Origin: Rufibacter roseus
GTDB taxonomy: Bacteria > Bacteroidota > Bacteroidia > Cytophagales > Hymenobacteraceae
Direction of reading: 5' to 3'
Assembly: GCF_001647285.1 (NCBI RefSeq)
Contig: NZ_LRML01000007.1
Coordinates: forward strand, 186,001-250,000
Length of the DNA: 64,000 nucleotides
How positions within the stretch are numbered: position 1 is the first letter of the stretch; each line of letters starts with the position of its first letter. The position numbers and the translations under genes are program-made. A model generated the notes under the pieces. It was not told the origin of the DNA. It saw only the letters and a list, made by a program, of their open reading frames with translations, and made no database searches. Positions 7,652 to 14,823 of the stretch are shown in pieces.

Positions 7652-8878
7652 TTAAGCAGCGGCTAGGGCTGCTTTGGCGGCTGTGAAGGTGCCTGTCACG
7701 AAAGACGCAGGGCGGATGTTAGCAAGCGCCAGACGCTCCTCGATCACGATAGTGACCATGTTGCGGATGGCGTTGTCTCTGTCCTGGTCGTAGAAGCGCA
7801 CGTTCAGCGCCTGACGGTCAAACAGCTCTGCCCCGTTGCGGAAGTCACCCACCAGGAACGAGCCGGCAGTTACCGAGTCAGACACGATGATAGGCAGACC
7901 CCAGATTCTAGGGATGCTGTTCTCGTTGGTGAAGTTGCTGTACAGGTAGGCACCTTGGGTGTCTTTGGCCATCTCAAGGATTGCCACATCCACAGGGTTC
8001 AGCATTACCGCAGAGGCGGCGTAGCGGCCTACTCTGATCTGCGCCATCACAGCACGGATCACGTCCACGTTGTTGGCGTTCGCCACTGTACCCATGCCTG
8101 CGGGGCGGGCAAAGGCGGATGCGTCTAAGGTGATACCTCTCAGGTTTTGGCCAGTGCCGTCCCCGTAAAGGATCTGTGCGTCTTCCACCAGGCGAAGGTC
8201 TTCGGCTCCACGGGTGGTGATGTAGTTCGTGATGTAAGGCACATCCTCAATCATCTCCTCAGAGATGCGGATATGGCCTGCGATCTTCTTCACGTTGGTG
8301 GTCTGGTAGCTCAGGTCGTAGTCAACCTGCGGCTTCAGAGCGCCTTCCGCCACTGTAGTGAAAGAGCCTTCCCCGCCGTTCTCACGCACGTAGGCGATAA
8401 CAGGTGAAGTGGTAGGGCGCACGGTCAGGAAGTCCCGCACGTGGTTGAAATAAGCCTGACGGTTGATGATACCCGGCTGCAAAGAAGGCTGAAGCACACC
8501 GGCACCGAGGTTCACCCCAGTGGTCATGTCACCAACTGCCTTGCGGTCAAACTCCAGCTCAAACGGGCTTTTAGTTGACAACTTGCCTTTGTTGGCCTCC
8601 AGCTCCTTGGCTACCAGGTCACCGAATGACTCGGGTCTGTTGTTGCCGAAGCCGCCGGACTTCTTGATTTGGGTCTGCAGAGCGTCAAACTGCTCCTGAG
8701 TCTGCTTCTGCACCAGTTCGGTGTGAGCATCCAAAGCGTTCTTCAGCTCGGTTTTAAGGGCTGCGTCAATAGCCTTGCCCTTCTCCTCGATGGCCAGCTT
8801 CGCCTGCTCATTGCCTTTCTCAACCATTTGGTTGATGTCAGAGGCTAATTTTTTGATTTCTTCTAATTGATCCGCCAT
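7652..8878 (-). CDS. Major capsid protein, HK97 fold
   Basis: A 408-residue phage capsid family protein. Residues 1-100 are helical and charged (MADQLEEIKKLASDINQMVEKG...), the delta-domain scaffold removed by the prohead protease in HK97-type phages. The capsid fold follows, with TTGVNLGAGVLQPSLQPG near 118, YVRENGGEGSFTTVAEG, a GHIRISEEMIEDVP E-loop/P-domain region near 195-210, and the C-terminal VRFYDQDRDNAIRNMVTIVIEERLAL. One base separates it from the upstream protease gene. A hairpin follows it, which fits its expected high expression. Confidence 0.95.
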   Translation of the reverse strand: MADQLEEIKKLASDINQMVEKGNEQAKLAIEEKGKAIDAALKTELKNALDAHTELVQKQTQEQFDALQTQIKKSGGFGNNRPESFGDLVAKELEANKGKLSTKSPFELEFDRKAVGDMTTGVNLGAGVLQPSLQPGIINRQAYFNHVRDFLTVRPTTSPVIAYVRENGGEGSFTTVAEGALKPQVDYDLSYQTTNVKKIAGHIRISEEMIEDVPYITNYITTRGAEDLRLVEDAQILYGDGTGQNLRGITLDASAFARPAGMGTVANANNVDVIRAVMAQIRVGRYAASAVMLNPVDVAILEMAKDTQGAYLYSNFTNENSIPRIWGLPIIVSDSVTAGSFLVGDFRNGAELFDRQALNVRFYDQDRDNAIRNMVTIVIEERLALANIRPASFVTGTFTAAKAALAAA

Positions 8879-8879
8879 T

Positions 8880-9605
8880 TTAGTAGGTCAGTTTTAGTTC
8901 TTTTCTGAATAATTGAAGTAGTTCGGCATTCTTCTTAGCCTCGGCGGTTGGGTGGTCAGTGACCGGCGCAACGGTGAGCGTTTCTTTGATTGCCTGTTTT
9001 ATCTGATTCTGCTCTATCTGGAGCAGCTCAAATGTCTCGTCTGAGTAATTGCCACCCGTAAGGGCTTTGCATAGCTTATCGAAGCGGGCAAACACCTTCT
9101 CCATGTGGTCAGGGTTGGCCGCTAACTGGCTCTTAATATCTGTGATGGGTGTGAACGGGTTAGCGCCCCAAGCCTGTAGGCTGGAGCCTTCCCAAAGGAG
9201 TATCTCCGTGATCTCGTTATAGTCACCCTGCTGCTGTTCCCGAATGGTCTTGAAACCCACGGAGTGCTCGGTGATGATGCCGTCCTGTATCATGGCCAGC
9301 GCATCTTTGCCGAGTGTGTGGCTGCCCAGCTGCGACACGTAGCGCAAGCCTGTCGCGTCCTCTTCCAACTCCAGCAGTTTGCCTATGGCTTTGGTGGTGT
9401 TGTGGTCTAAGAGGTGCTTGATGCGGGGCTGTGAGGATTTGGGGCCGCGTTCAGTGATGGTTTTGGCGTATGCCCCCTTGCGGATAACATCGCCGTCTGA
9501 ATCGGGAATATCAAAGGCCGAGAAATAGCCGGTCACAATGCCTTTGGCCGTGTCCACGTCCTTAAAACTCAGGCTGGTGCTTTTGGTGAGGTAGTGATTC
9601 AGCAT
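8880..9605 (-). CDS. Prohead maturation protease (HK97/S78 type)
   Basis: A 241-residue serine protease that trims the capsid delta domain and then itself during head maturation. Diagnostic segments are GYFSAFDIPDSDGDV (about 26-40), the catalytic histidine in IKHLLDHN (H68) and the catalytic serine in IITEHSVGF (S115). The C-terminal 75 residues are helical and probably act as a scaffold extension. It lies directly upstream of the capsid gene in the usual order. Upstream of its start the DNA switches to rightward genes, so its promoter or readthrough has to cross the inserted cassette at 9.7-11.9 kb. Confidence 0.92.
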   Translation of the reverse strand: MLNHYLTKSTSLSFKDVDTAKGIVTGYFSAFDIPDSDGDVIRKGAYAKTITERGPKSSQPRIKHLLDHNTTKAIGKLLELEEDATGLRYVSQLGSHTLGKDALAMIQDGIITEHSVGFKTIREQQQGDYNEITEILLWEGSSLQAWGANPFTPITDIKSQLAANPDHMEKVFARFDKLCKALTGGNYSDETFELLQIEQNQIKQAIKETLTVAPVTDHPTAEAKKNAELLQLFRKELKLTY

Positions 9606-9707
9606 TACGGCGAATTTTGCTATTACTTACTAACAAAAGTGCAAAAAGGCTTTGCTTAAATCTATACTTTACGTATATTCATGTATAAATATGACACACA
9701 TATATTT

Positions 9708-9893
9708 ATGGAAAGCAAAGAGCCAAGATTACCAACATTAAGCGTGGCGGCGGAACTTAAAAAAGCAATGGAGGAAAGGCGGAAGGCATTAGGGTTTGCA
9801 ACGCTATCGGATTACCGTAGGCACCTGTACAGGCAGGACGCTATCAAGAATGGAGGCTTCCCGTTTGCAGTCAACCTAGACGACAAGCCATGA
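9708..9893 (+). CDS. Small rightward phage protein, unknown
   Basis: A 61-residue basic protein (MESKEPRLPTLSVAAELKKA...). An in-frame ATG at 9681 would add nine residues. The helical middle (AAELKKAMEERRKALGF) followed by LSDYRRHLYRQ looks like a small DNA-binding or adaptor protein; no family is recognised. It is the first gene of the rightward cassette and overlaps the next small gene by 4 bases (ATGA), which supports both being real. AT-rich DNA with TATACTTT at 9663-9670 may hold the promoter. Confidence 0.55.
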   Translation: MESKEPRLPTLSVAAELKKAMEERRKALGFATLSDYRRHLYRQDAIKNGGFPFAVNLDDKP

Positions 9894-10030
9894 CGCACAT
9901 ACAGCCTGAGCCCTACCTCGTCTGGTATTGGTTTGAGAACAGCCAGCAGTGGGCGCTGGTGAACGTGCTCAGGAAAAAGCAGGTGGCGAGCATGCGCATA
10001 AAAAAGCCCCGACAAAACGAGGCAAAGTAG
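9890..10030 (+). CDS. 46-residue rightward phage protein
   Basis: A 46-residue protein, MTHIQPEPYLVWYWFENSQQ and so on, ending in a basic RIKKPRQNEAK tail. Its ATG overlaps the stop of the preceding gene (ATGA at 9890-9893). It is aromatic in the first half and strongly basic in the second; no family is recognised. About 167 bp of AT-rich sequence without a gene follows before the next ORF and may carry a separate promoter. Confidence 0.45.
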   Translation: MTHIQPEPYLVWYWFENSQQWALVNVLRKKQVASMRIKKPRQNEAK

Positions 10031-10197
10031 ACGAAACGAATACGGGTTTAGCTTATCTATTTATCAGAGAGCTAGATATGTTCATAAGTAATGTTAATAA
10101 ACCAAGTTACCCACATTTACACGGATGCTTATCGGGGGTGGGATAGGTATTTATACTGTTTCCGCTATATAAAGTTTAACTGAAAGGAGAAAGTGAA

Positions 10198-10380
10198 ATG
10201 AGTAAATCTAAAATCAACCGAAAGCTTTCTATGGCCATGAGCCACATTCAAGATATTCTGTTTATGGACGTTACGCCAGGAGACAAGGCGGAACTGTCCC
10301 TTTTGTTTGACAAGATCAATGCAATGCGAGATAGATTGGTTTTCTCAGAACCTGTCCAGAAAGGAGCGCGCCATGATTGA
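10198..10380 (+). CDS. Small helical phage protein
   Basis: A 60-residue protein, preceded by AAAGGAGA about 8 bases before the ATG, an unusually good Shine-Dalgarno-like sequence for this host group. It is predicted mostly helical (SMAMSHIQDILFM and DKAELSLLFDKINAMRDRL). Its stop overlaps the start of the next gene by 8 bases. Function is unknown; it is probably cotranslated with the following gene. Confidence 0.55.
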   Translation: MSKSKINRKLSMAMSHIQDILFMDVTPGDKAELSLLFDKINAMRDRLVFSEPVQKGARHD

Positions 10381-10753
10381 GGCTAGGGAGTTGCGCAATA
10401 GTTCAAGGGTGGTTTATAAGGATGTGCTGTTTCAAGTGGCAGGATTAAACTTCCTTGATGATGAAGTAAATCTAATTGGTGCAAATAGCCCGGTTTATCT
10501 TGATGTTGATGTAAAGGATTTAGACCCCATTCCACTTACCGTAGACTGGCTGCTACGGGCGGGGTTTGAAAAGACGGAAGACGGCTTTCAGCTGCCCAAC
10601 AGGAAAAACGTTTACCGGAAGCATATACAAGGCTACTGGTCTGTTTATTGGGATACCAACCTAGACAAGAGGCTAGCGAAACTTACCTATGTACACCAGT
10701 TGCAGAACTACATATTTGCTACCACAGGCGAGGAACTGCAATTCAAAGACTAA
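10373..10753 (+). CDS. Conserved Bacteroidota phage protein, YVHQLQN motif
   Basis: A 126-residue protein starting MIEARELRNSSRVVYKD. I chose this start, inside the end of the previous gene, because the family begins 'M.ARELRIGNxV'. The diagnostic C-terminal stretch is LTYVHQLQNYIFATTGEEL, with DPIPLTVDWLLRAGFEK in the middle. This is a very common protein of unknown function in Bacteroidota phages and prophages. The family is usually a single domain of this length, so the gene looks intact. Confidence 0.75.
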   Translation: MIEARELRNSSRVVYKDVLFQVAGLNFLDDEVNLIGANSPVYLDVDVKDLDPIPLTVDWLLRAGFEKTEDGFQLPNRKNVYRKHIQGYWSVYWDTNLDKRLAKLTYVHQLQNYIFATTGEELQFKD

Positions 10754-10759
10754 CCAAAG

Positions 10760-11038
10760 ATGAAAACTATAAAACAGGTAGCCATAGAGCCGGTATTTGT
10801 AGAGTATGTGCCTGAGAGCATGGAAGAAGGTAAGCTGTATATCTCTAAGGAATTTGGCACTGCTTTGCATAAATGCCTCTGTGGGTGCGGCAACGAAACG
10901 GTAACACCTTTAGGGAAAGGAGGCTGGCAATTGACAGAAAAAGGATCTAACGTTTCGTTACACCCTTCCATAGGGAACTATGGCTTCCCGTGCCAGTCAC
11001 ACTATATCATAACCAACAACAAGGCCAACTTTGTCTAA
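10760..11038 (+). CDS. DUF6527-type zinc-binding protein
   Basis: A 92-residue protein with the family signature in order: HKCLCGCGNETVTPL (residues 36-50), W-L, SLHPSIGNYGFPC (about 66-78) and SHYIITNN (about 80-87). The Cys-x-Cys-Gly-Cys cluster and the later Cys and His probably bind zinc. As I recall, DUF6527 proteins occur beside bacterial ubiquitin-like conjugation genes (Bub/Bil-type operons), where a deconjugating peptidase role has been proposed. No such partners are visible here. The protein ends soon after the SHY motif, so it is close to a minimal domain. What it does in a phage is not known to me. Confidence 0.7.
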   Translation: MKTIKQVAIEPVFVEYVPESMEEGKLYISKEFGTALHKCLCGCGNETVTPLGKGGWQLTEKGSNVSLHPSIGNYGFPCQSHYIITNNKANFV

Positions 11039-11076
11039 CTAACCAAACCTCTGGCAGCGGTGCTGCTGATTGAGAT

Positions 11077-11337
11077 ATGTACGCACACGAAGCATTAACA
11101 CTTGCCAAACAAGCTAAGGTATTGGCAGACAGAAAGCGAGACGAAGAGGTAAAGGGAATCTATGACCAAATCTCTAAAGTAGCCCTCAAAGGCGAAATGC
11201 AACTAACCATTTACAGGCACTTGCCGCCTCACATTATTATCAAGCTGAAGGAAAATGGTTTTGAGGTAAAAGTACAGTCGCACATGAATGAAAGCGATAC
11301 AGTTATCAGTTGGGACGATTACCCTAAAGAGGGATAG
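11077..11337 (+). CDS. Small phage protein, unknown
   Basis: An 86-residue protein: an N-terminal charged helix (HEALTLAKQAKVLADRKRDEEVKGIYDQISKVAL) and then a short alpha/beta segment with IIIKLKENGFEVKVQS. The 'I..L...GF.V' pattern is common in small phage proteins from Bacteroidota. It may assist another factor; no enzymatic motif is seen. It lies 38 bp after the DUF6527 gene on the same strand, so it is probably cotranscribed. Confidence 0.6.
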   Translation: MYAHEALTLAKQAKVLADRKRDEEVKGIYDQISKVALKGEMQLTIYRHLPPHIIIKLKENGFEVKVQSHMNESDTVISWDDYPKEG

Positions 11338-11382
11338 CCTAACCCGTTTCCGCCCTCCTTTTCTCAAACCCGTGCGAATCCG

Positions 11383-11390
11383 TACCTTTG
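11383..11390 (+). promoter_or_regulatory. Bacteroidota -7 element TACCTTTG, leaderless start
   Basis: TACCTTTG matches the Bacteroidota sigma consensus TAnnTTTG exactly and ends only 4 bases before the ATG of the S24-like gene. With transcription starting a few bases downstream, the message would begin at or next to the start codon. A T-rich TTTTCTC segment around 11,359-11,365 is at roughly the right distance for the -33 region. Confidence 0.55.
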
Positions 11391-11394
11391 CCCC

Positions 11395-11781
11395 ATGCAG
11401 TACCTGAACGACCACGGAAGCGAGACCATAGACCTGAACAGCTACGCCACTGAGAACGAGGCCTCCCGCTTCCACGTCTTCATGGACAGCAACGCCATGA
11501 GCGGCGCGGGTATCGTCAAAGGCGACCTGCTGCTAATTGACAGGGACGTGACACCCGAAAGCGGAATGTTGGTGCTGGCCTTCACCACGGAGTGGCTGAT
11601 GAGGCGCTACGAGGTGCGTGACGGCAAAGGGTGGCTACTGGCTGAACCGATGGCAGGCGAACCCGTACCTCTCAGTGACGGGCAGATATGGGGCGTTGTT
11701 ATGGGGGTGCACAGAAACTTGGTATGGAAAAGAAAGACCGCAGGCACTGGCAACACGAGCACTACTGGTGGGAGAAGGTGA
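11395..11781 (+). CDS. S24/UmuD-like protein, catalytic dyad apparently lost
   Basis: A 128-residue single-domain protein with the LexA/UmuD C-terminal fold pattern: FHVFMDSNAMSGAGIVKGDLLLIDRDV (residues 26-52), then LAFTTEWLMRRYEV and a late IWGVVMGVHR. In active members the serine is in DSM and the lysine in a VKRL-like segment. Here the aligned positions read NAM (alanine 34) and LMRRY (arginine near 70), so the serine-lysine dyad seems absent. It might act as a UmuD-type partner or decoy rather than an autoprotease. A perfect Bacteroidota -7 element sits just upstream. It overlaps the following membrane-protein gene. Confidence 0.75.
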   Translation: MQYLNDHGSETIDLNSYATENEASRFHVFMDSNAMSGAGIVKGDLLLIDRDVTPESGMLVLAFTTEWLMRRYEVRDGKGWLLAEPMAGEPVPLSDGQIWGVVMGVHRNLVWKRKTAGTGNTSTTGGRR

Positions 11782-11879
11782 AAAGCACCGTAATAGCGGG
11801 TAGCGTTATCGCCTTGGCCATGCTCCTTCTGCTGAAGGGGAAAGAGGCTTGGGAGTGGGTGGTGGATTGGTTTAAATGA
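11724..11879 (+). CDS. Small single-pass membrane protein
   Basis: A 51-residue protein starting MEKKDRRHWQHEHYWWEKVK, then a hydrophobic helix of about 18 residues (STVIAGSVIALAMLLLL), then a short tail rich in Trp. The overlap of 58 bases with the S24-like gene means a different frame is used there. The size, charge and single helix would suit a holin-like, antiholin-like or exclusion peptide, but nothing proves it. A terminator hairpin directly follows. Confidence 0.55.
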   Translation: MEKKDRRHWQHEHYWWEKVKSTVIAGSVIALAMLLLLKGKEAWEWVVDWFK

Positions 11880-11880
11880 T

Positions 11881-11906
11881 AAAGCCCCACGGTTAGGCGG
11901 GGCTTT
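11881..11906. terminator. Bidirectional terminator between converging genes
   Basis: AAAGCCCC and GGGGCTTT form an 8-bp stem around a 10-base loop, located between the end of the rightward cassette and the end of the leftward gene at 11,910. The stem ends carry A and T, and T-rich sequence follows on the + side. Confidence 0.75.
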
Positions 11907-11909
11907 AGC

Positions 11910-12191
11910 TTATTTCTTTCTAGCTATCCTCATTCTCTGAGATAAAGGTTGATGCTCCGGTTGTGGATTTTGGATTTCTAAACCCAAGTCTTTTCTAATT
12001 TCTACATACAATTCATCAAGCTCTTTTATTGACTTCGCTTGATAAACGTGCTCCATTCTATATCCATTAGCCCCGTCATATACTATTGTAAGAGTAAGGT
12101 CATGTTCACTACGAACCACTCCATGGATTTCTTTTTGTGCAATAGTTTGCCTAATTGGAGAGTCTTCAGGGTACGGTAATTCTAAAAACAT
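11910..12191 (-). CDS. Hypothetical phage protein
   Basis: A 93-residue protein if started at MFLELPYPED (ATG at 12,191). The frame is open further to an ATG at 12,278 that overlaps the MuF gene stop, but the extra 29 residues look non-coding and hydrophobic. The body has two beta-like segments (DLTLTIVYDGANGYRMEHVY) and a helix (SIKELDELYVEIRKDLG), ending in a basic tail. It is the last leftward gene before the moron cassette. No family is recognised. Confidence 0.55.
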   Translation of the reverse strand: MFLELPYPEDSPIRQTIAQKEIHGVVRSEHDLTLTIVYDGANGYRMEHVYQAKSIKELDELYVEIRKDLGLEIQNPQPEHQPLSQRMRIARKK

Positions 12192-12274
12192 AACTTTTAT
12201 GGATTTGGTGTAAACAAAGATAGAAGTTATACCCGCTCTTACAACAAGCGCACAAAAGATGTTGATATCATAAA

Positions 12275-13030
12275 TCACTTAGGCACATAAACCTGTGTGC
12301 AGCGACACATAACGAGTTCTGATGCTGGTGCGCCGTGCGTCCCGTCCCCTGGGTGCTCCAACTCTGCCCCGTTCACCTTAAACAGCCCCTCTAGGTCTAC
12401 TGTCTGGCCATCAACGGCAATGTGGCTCTCACGCGTGCGGCTGTCCCTTGTGCTGAGCCACTCTTTATTCAGCTTCAGACCCGTGCTCTGAGCACCCAAC
12501 AGGCTGCCGCGGTTGCTGCTTGACACGATCTCCGTGCGTGCAATGACCGTTGCCCTCTGCTTATTGATGCCGTTGAACTCATCTATCATCAACTTGGCGG
12601 TATTGGGTATGCTCAACCCCTCCTTTGCCGCCTCTTCCAGTACTGAGCGCACCTTCTTGAGGGTGGTTTCCGTGATAGCCTTTATCCTGTCCCCTGCCTT
12701 CTCCAGCGCGAAACGGCGCATGAACCTAATCCACACGCTCTCCTCGGCATCGGCTTTGGTCAGGTAGTCGCTTTCGTGGCTCTTCAGGCTTCCGTACTGC
12801 TCTTTGGCGAAGTGCACCCCCACCATGACGTACAGTTCTGTGATAGCCTCCTGAATGGGCTTTTCTGATATGGCTTTCTCTGCGTCTTTCCCCTGCTCTA
12901 TGGCCACGATCACGGGTGCTATCTGCTTGTTAAGGGCTTGCAGTATCAGTCTCTGACCGCGTGCGTCAAAGGCTGCGCGCCTTCGGTCTACTGATTTCCA
13001 GAGAAAGGCTTTTTGGGCTTCAGTTTTCAT
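12275..13030 (-). CDS. MuF/SPP1 gp7-like minor head protein
   Basis: A 251-residue protein started at MKTEAQKAFLW, whose ATG overlaps the upstream stop by 4 bases. A helical N-terminal domain precedes the MuF-like core: ATVIARTEIVSSSNRGSL (about 160-180), KEWLSTRDSRTRESHIAVDGQ (about 190-212), and a C-terminal 'VMCRCTQVY'. The R-T-E, R-x-S-H and C-R-C signature defines this family. The protein is a minor head component near the portal, ejected with DNA in some phages. Its place after portal is standard. No toxin domain is fused to it. Confidence 0.88.
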   Translation of the reverse strand: MKTEAQKAFLWKSVDRRRAAFDARGQRLILQALNKQIAPVIVAIEQGKDAEKAISEKPIQEAITELYVMVGVHFAKEQYGSLKSHESDYLTKADAEESVWIRFMRRFALEKAGDRIKAITETTLKKVRSVLEEAAKEGLSIPNTAKLMIDEFNGINKQRATVIARTEIVSSSNRGSLLGAQSTGLKLNKEWLSTRDSRTRESHIAVDGQTVDLEGLFKVNGAELEHPGDGTHGAPASELVMCRCTQVYVPK

Positions 13031-13242
13031 TGGTCTTTCGGGGCGTTTTCCAAGATCAAGTGCGCTAATTTTATTGCTTCGGCTATAGGCAAAACACCGC
13101 TCCCCAAGAACTGCCACCCCTGTTTATCCTTTCCAAAATAGAAGCCTAATGAAAAGCCCTTATCCTGCCCACACTCCCACTCTGCAGACTCAGAAACCTT
13201 TAAAACACCCGCGCCCGTTACTTTAAATTCTTTATAATCCAT
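13027..13242 (-). CDS. Small hypothetical phage protein
   Basis: A 71-residue soluble protein (MDYKEFKVTGAGVLKVSESA...). It has the look of a small beta sheet followed by a C-terminal helix (AEAIKLAHLILENA). It sits between the portal and MuF genes; the 4-base overlap with MuF suggests coupling. No family is recognised. Confidence 0.55.
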   Translation of the reverse strand: MDYKEFKVTGAGVLKVSESAEWECGQDKGFSLGFYFGKDKQGWQFLGSGVLPIAEAIKLAHLILENAPKDQ

Positions 13243-13244
13243 TG

Positions 13245-13445
13245 CTAATTCCTTTGGTGTTTATACCTCTTTGGCTTGCCGATCAGCACCGGCTTGCCCC
13301 TGTAAAACTCTTCAATGTGCATCACCCCCTTGGTGAGCCCTATCACGTCTCTGTGGTGCAGGTAGATGCCGAAGCCTACGCTCAGGTGCCCCGGTCGCAC
13401 GTCCTTGGTGCTGTAGGGTAGGTACTCAAAGGGGTCGAATGTCAT
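13245..13445 (-). CDS. Small hypothetical phage protein
   Basis: A 66-residue basic protein (MTFDPFEYLPYSTKDVRPGH...), ending in KPKRYKHQRN. It has a FGIYLHHRDVIGLTKGV segment that suggests a small beta domain. It lies 9 bp downstream of the portal gene in the leftward late operon. Function is unknown. Confidence 0.5.
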   Translation of the reverse strand: MTFDPFEYLPYSTKDVRPGHLSVGFGIYLHHRDVIGLTKGVMHIEEFYRGKPVLIGKPKRYKHQRN

Positions 13446-13454
13446 GCGGTTATG

Positions 13455-14822
13455 TTATGTGTAATCGGATATGCCTTTCTCTTTCAGTCGTTTTACCTCT
13501 TCCTCAATGTCGGTGGCACGGGTAAAGTCAGAAGGATCAGTGACCGGCACCATGTTCATAGGCACCATGTACACGCCCTTCCACTTAGGGTCAACTGTTT
13601 CTCCCAATATCTCCTGCTTGCGGTCCACTGATACCCACCACGCGGCGTTCAGCATCTCCGCCTGCGCCTTCTTGTCCTCCTGAAGGATTGAAATACCGGA
13701 GGTGTCCAGCTCCACATAAGTGTTTCCGGACGGGTCGTAATACATAGGGAGCCAACGGTTGAAATCGGCTATCACGCTCTGCAGCTCGGGAATGATGCAG
13801 TCCGTGTACAGCATCTTCTTCGCCTCCAGCTTGTTGGAGAAGGTGGTGCCCTCCCCCCCGTTGTTCAGTACCTGGCTCGGGAACTTGAACACGTTGCAGA
13901 GTTTGTCAAACGTCCATTTTTCGGATTCTATCAAATCCAGGTCAACAGGGCTTAACCCCATCGGCACCCACTTAACAGAGCCTCCGGTCATTGGTATCGC
14001 GCCGGCGTTATGGCTTCCCATGTACTTCTGCCGGAACCGTTTTTCCAAGTTGGTTGCCTGAGTTTCCGTGAACTCGTCTCCGTCTCTTGCCAATACACCT
14101 TTGGGGCCCATGTTCTTGAAGCTGGTGCCCTGTGCGGTGGCGATCTCACCGGCTATGGCCATACGCTTGGCGGCTGCACGTAGCTTGCTCAGCCCGTACA
14201 TATCGCCGAACTCCTCCACGTCAGGGTTGAAGTACTTGGAGTGCAGCACGTCCTCAGGCTTGAAGTCTTCTTTGGAGTAGTTGGTATAGGAAAGCTTATA
14301 GCCGCCGACGGGGTTAATGGCGTTACCAAACACGATCTTGGTGCGGTTGGCGGGCAGAACGTACATTTCCTTTGCCTTGCCCTTATTAGCCCCCACCTCT
14401 AACCGTGGCGCCCATAGGTAAGTATTGCCGTTAAGCAGCTTATACCCTAGAAGGGCCTCCACTATCTGCTCTCTGCCTTGGTGCGGGTTGGGGTTGTCTA
14501 TGAGGTGTTGAAGGGGGCCGTTCTCTGCCTTTGCGGAGCCGTCAGGCTGCCTTACCATCACGCGCCATGGGATTGGCGATGCGGTGGTGATGATGTAGTT
14601 GACTATACTGTAAATATCGTCAATAGTTACATACGCCTTGCTGCTTTTTGCTGAGTCATAGGCCGGCACCATTAACTGTCCTTTGTTATGGAACTGGTAA
14701 AGCGCCTCGTTCAGCTGCTGGACCGTTACCGAGGTATTACCCAAGGCCTTTACCGCCATCGGCAGGTCGTAGCTCAGAAGAGCGGCTTGGTATAGTGTTT
14801 TAGTGCGTTCTAGGAAGTTCAT
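13455..14822 (-). CDS. Portal protein, HK97 type
   Basis: A 455-residue phage portal family protein that forms the dodecameric DNA channel at one vertex of the head. Landmarks are IYSIVNYIITTASPIPWRV (about 48-66), 'ALLGYKLLNGNTYLWAPR' near 105-122, 'LKYFNPDVEEFGDMYGLSKLRAA'-type segment near 195-215, MGLSPVDLDLIESEKWTFDKLCNVF near 280-305 and the clip/crown region after residue 340. Length is normal for the family. It ends 9 bp before the small 66-residue gene, and its ATG lies 1 bp after the large terminase stop. Confidence 0.92.
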   Translation of the reverse strand: MNFLERTKTLYQAALLSYDLPMAVKALGNTSVTVQQLNEALYQFHNKGQLMVPAYDSAKSSKAYVTIDDIYSIVNYIITTASPIPWRVMVRQPDGSAKAENGPLQHLIDNPNPHQGREQIVEALLGYKLLNGNTYLWAPRLEVGANKGKAKEMYVLPANRTKIVFGNAINPVGGYKLSYTNYSKEDFKPEDVLHSKYFNPDVEEFGDMYGLSKLRAAAKRMAIAGEIATAQGTSFKNMGPKGVLARDGDEFTETQATNLEKRFRQKYMGSHNAGAIPMTGGSVKWVPMGLSPVDLDLIESEKWTFDKLCNVFKFPSQVLNNGGEGTTFSNKLEAKKMLYTDCIIPELQSVIADFNRWLPMYYDPSGNTYVELDTSGISILQEDKKAQAEMLNAAWWVSVDRKQEILGETVDPKWKGVYMVPMNMVPVTDPSDFTRATDIEEEVKRLKEKGISDYT

Positions 14823-14823
14823 G

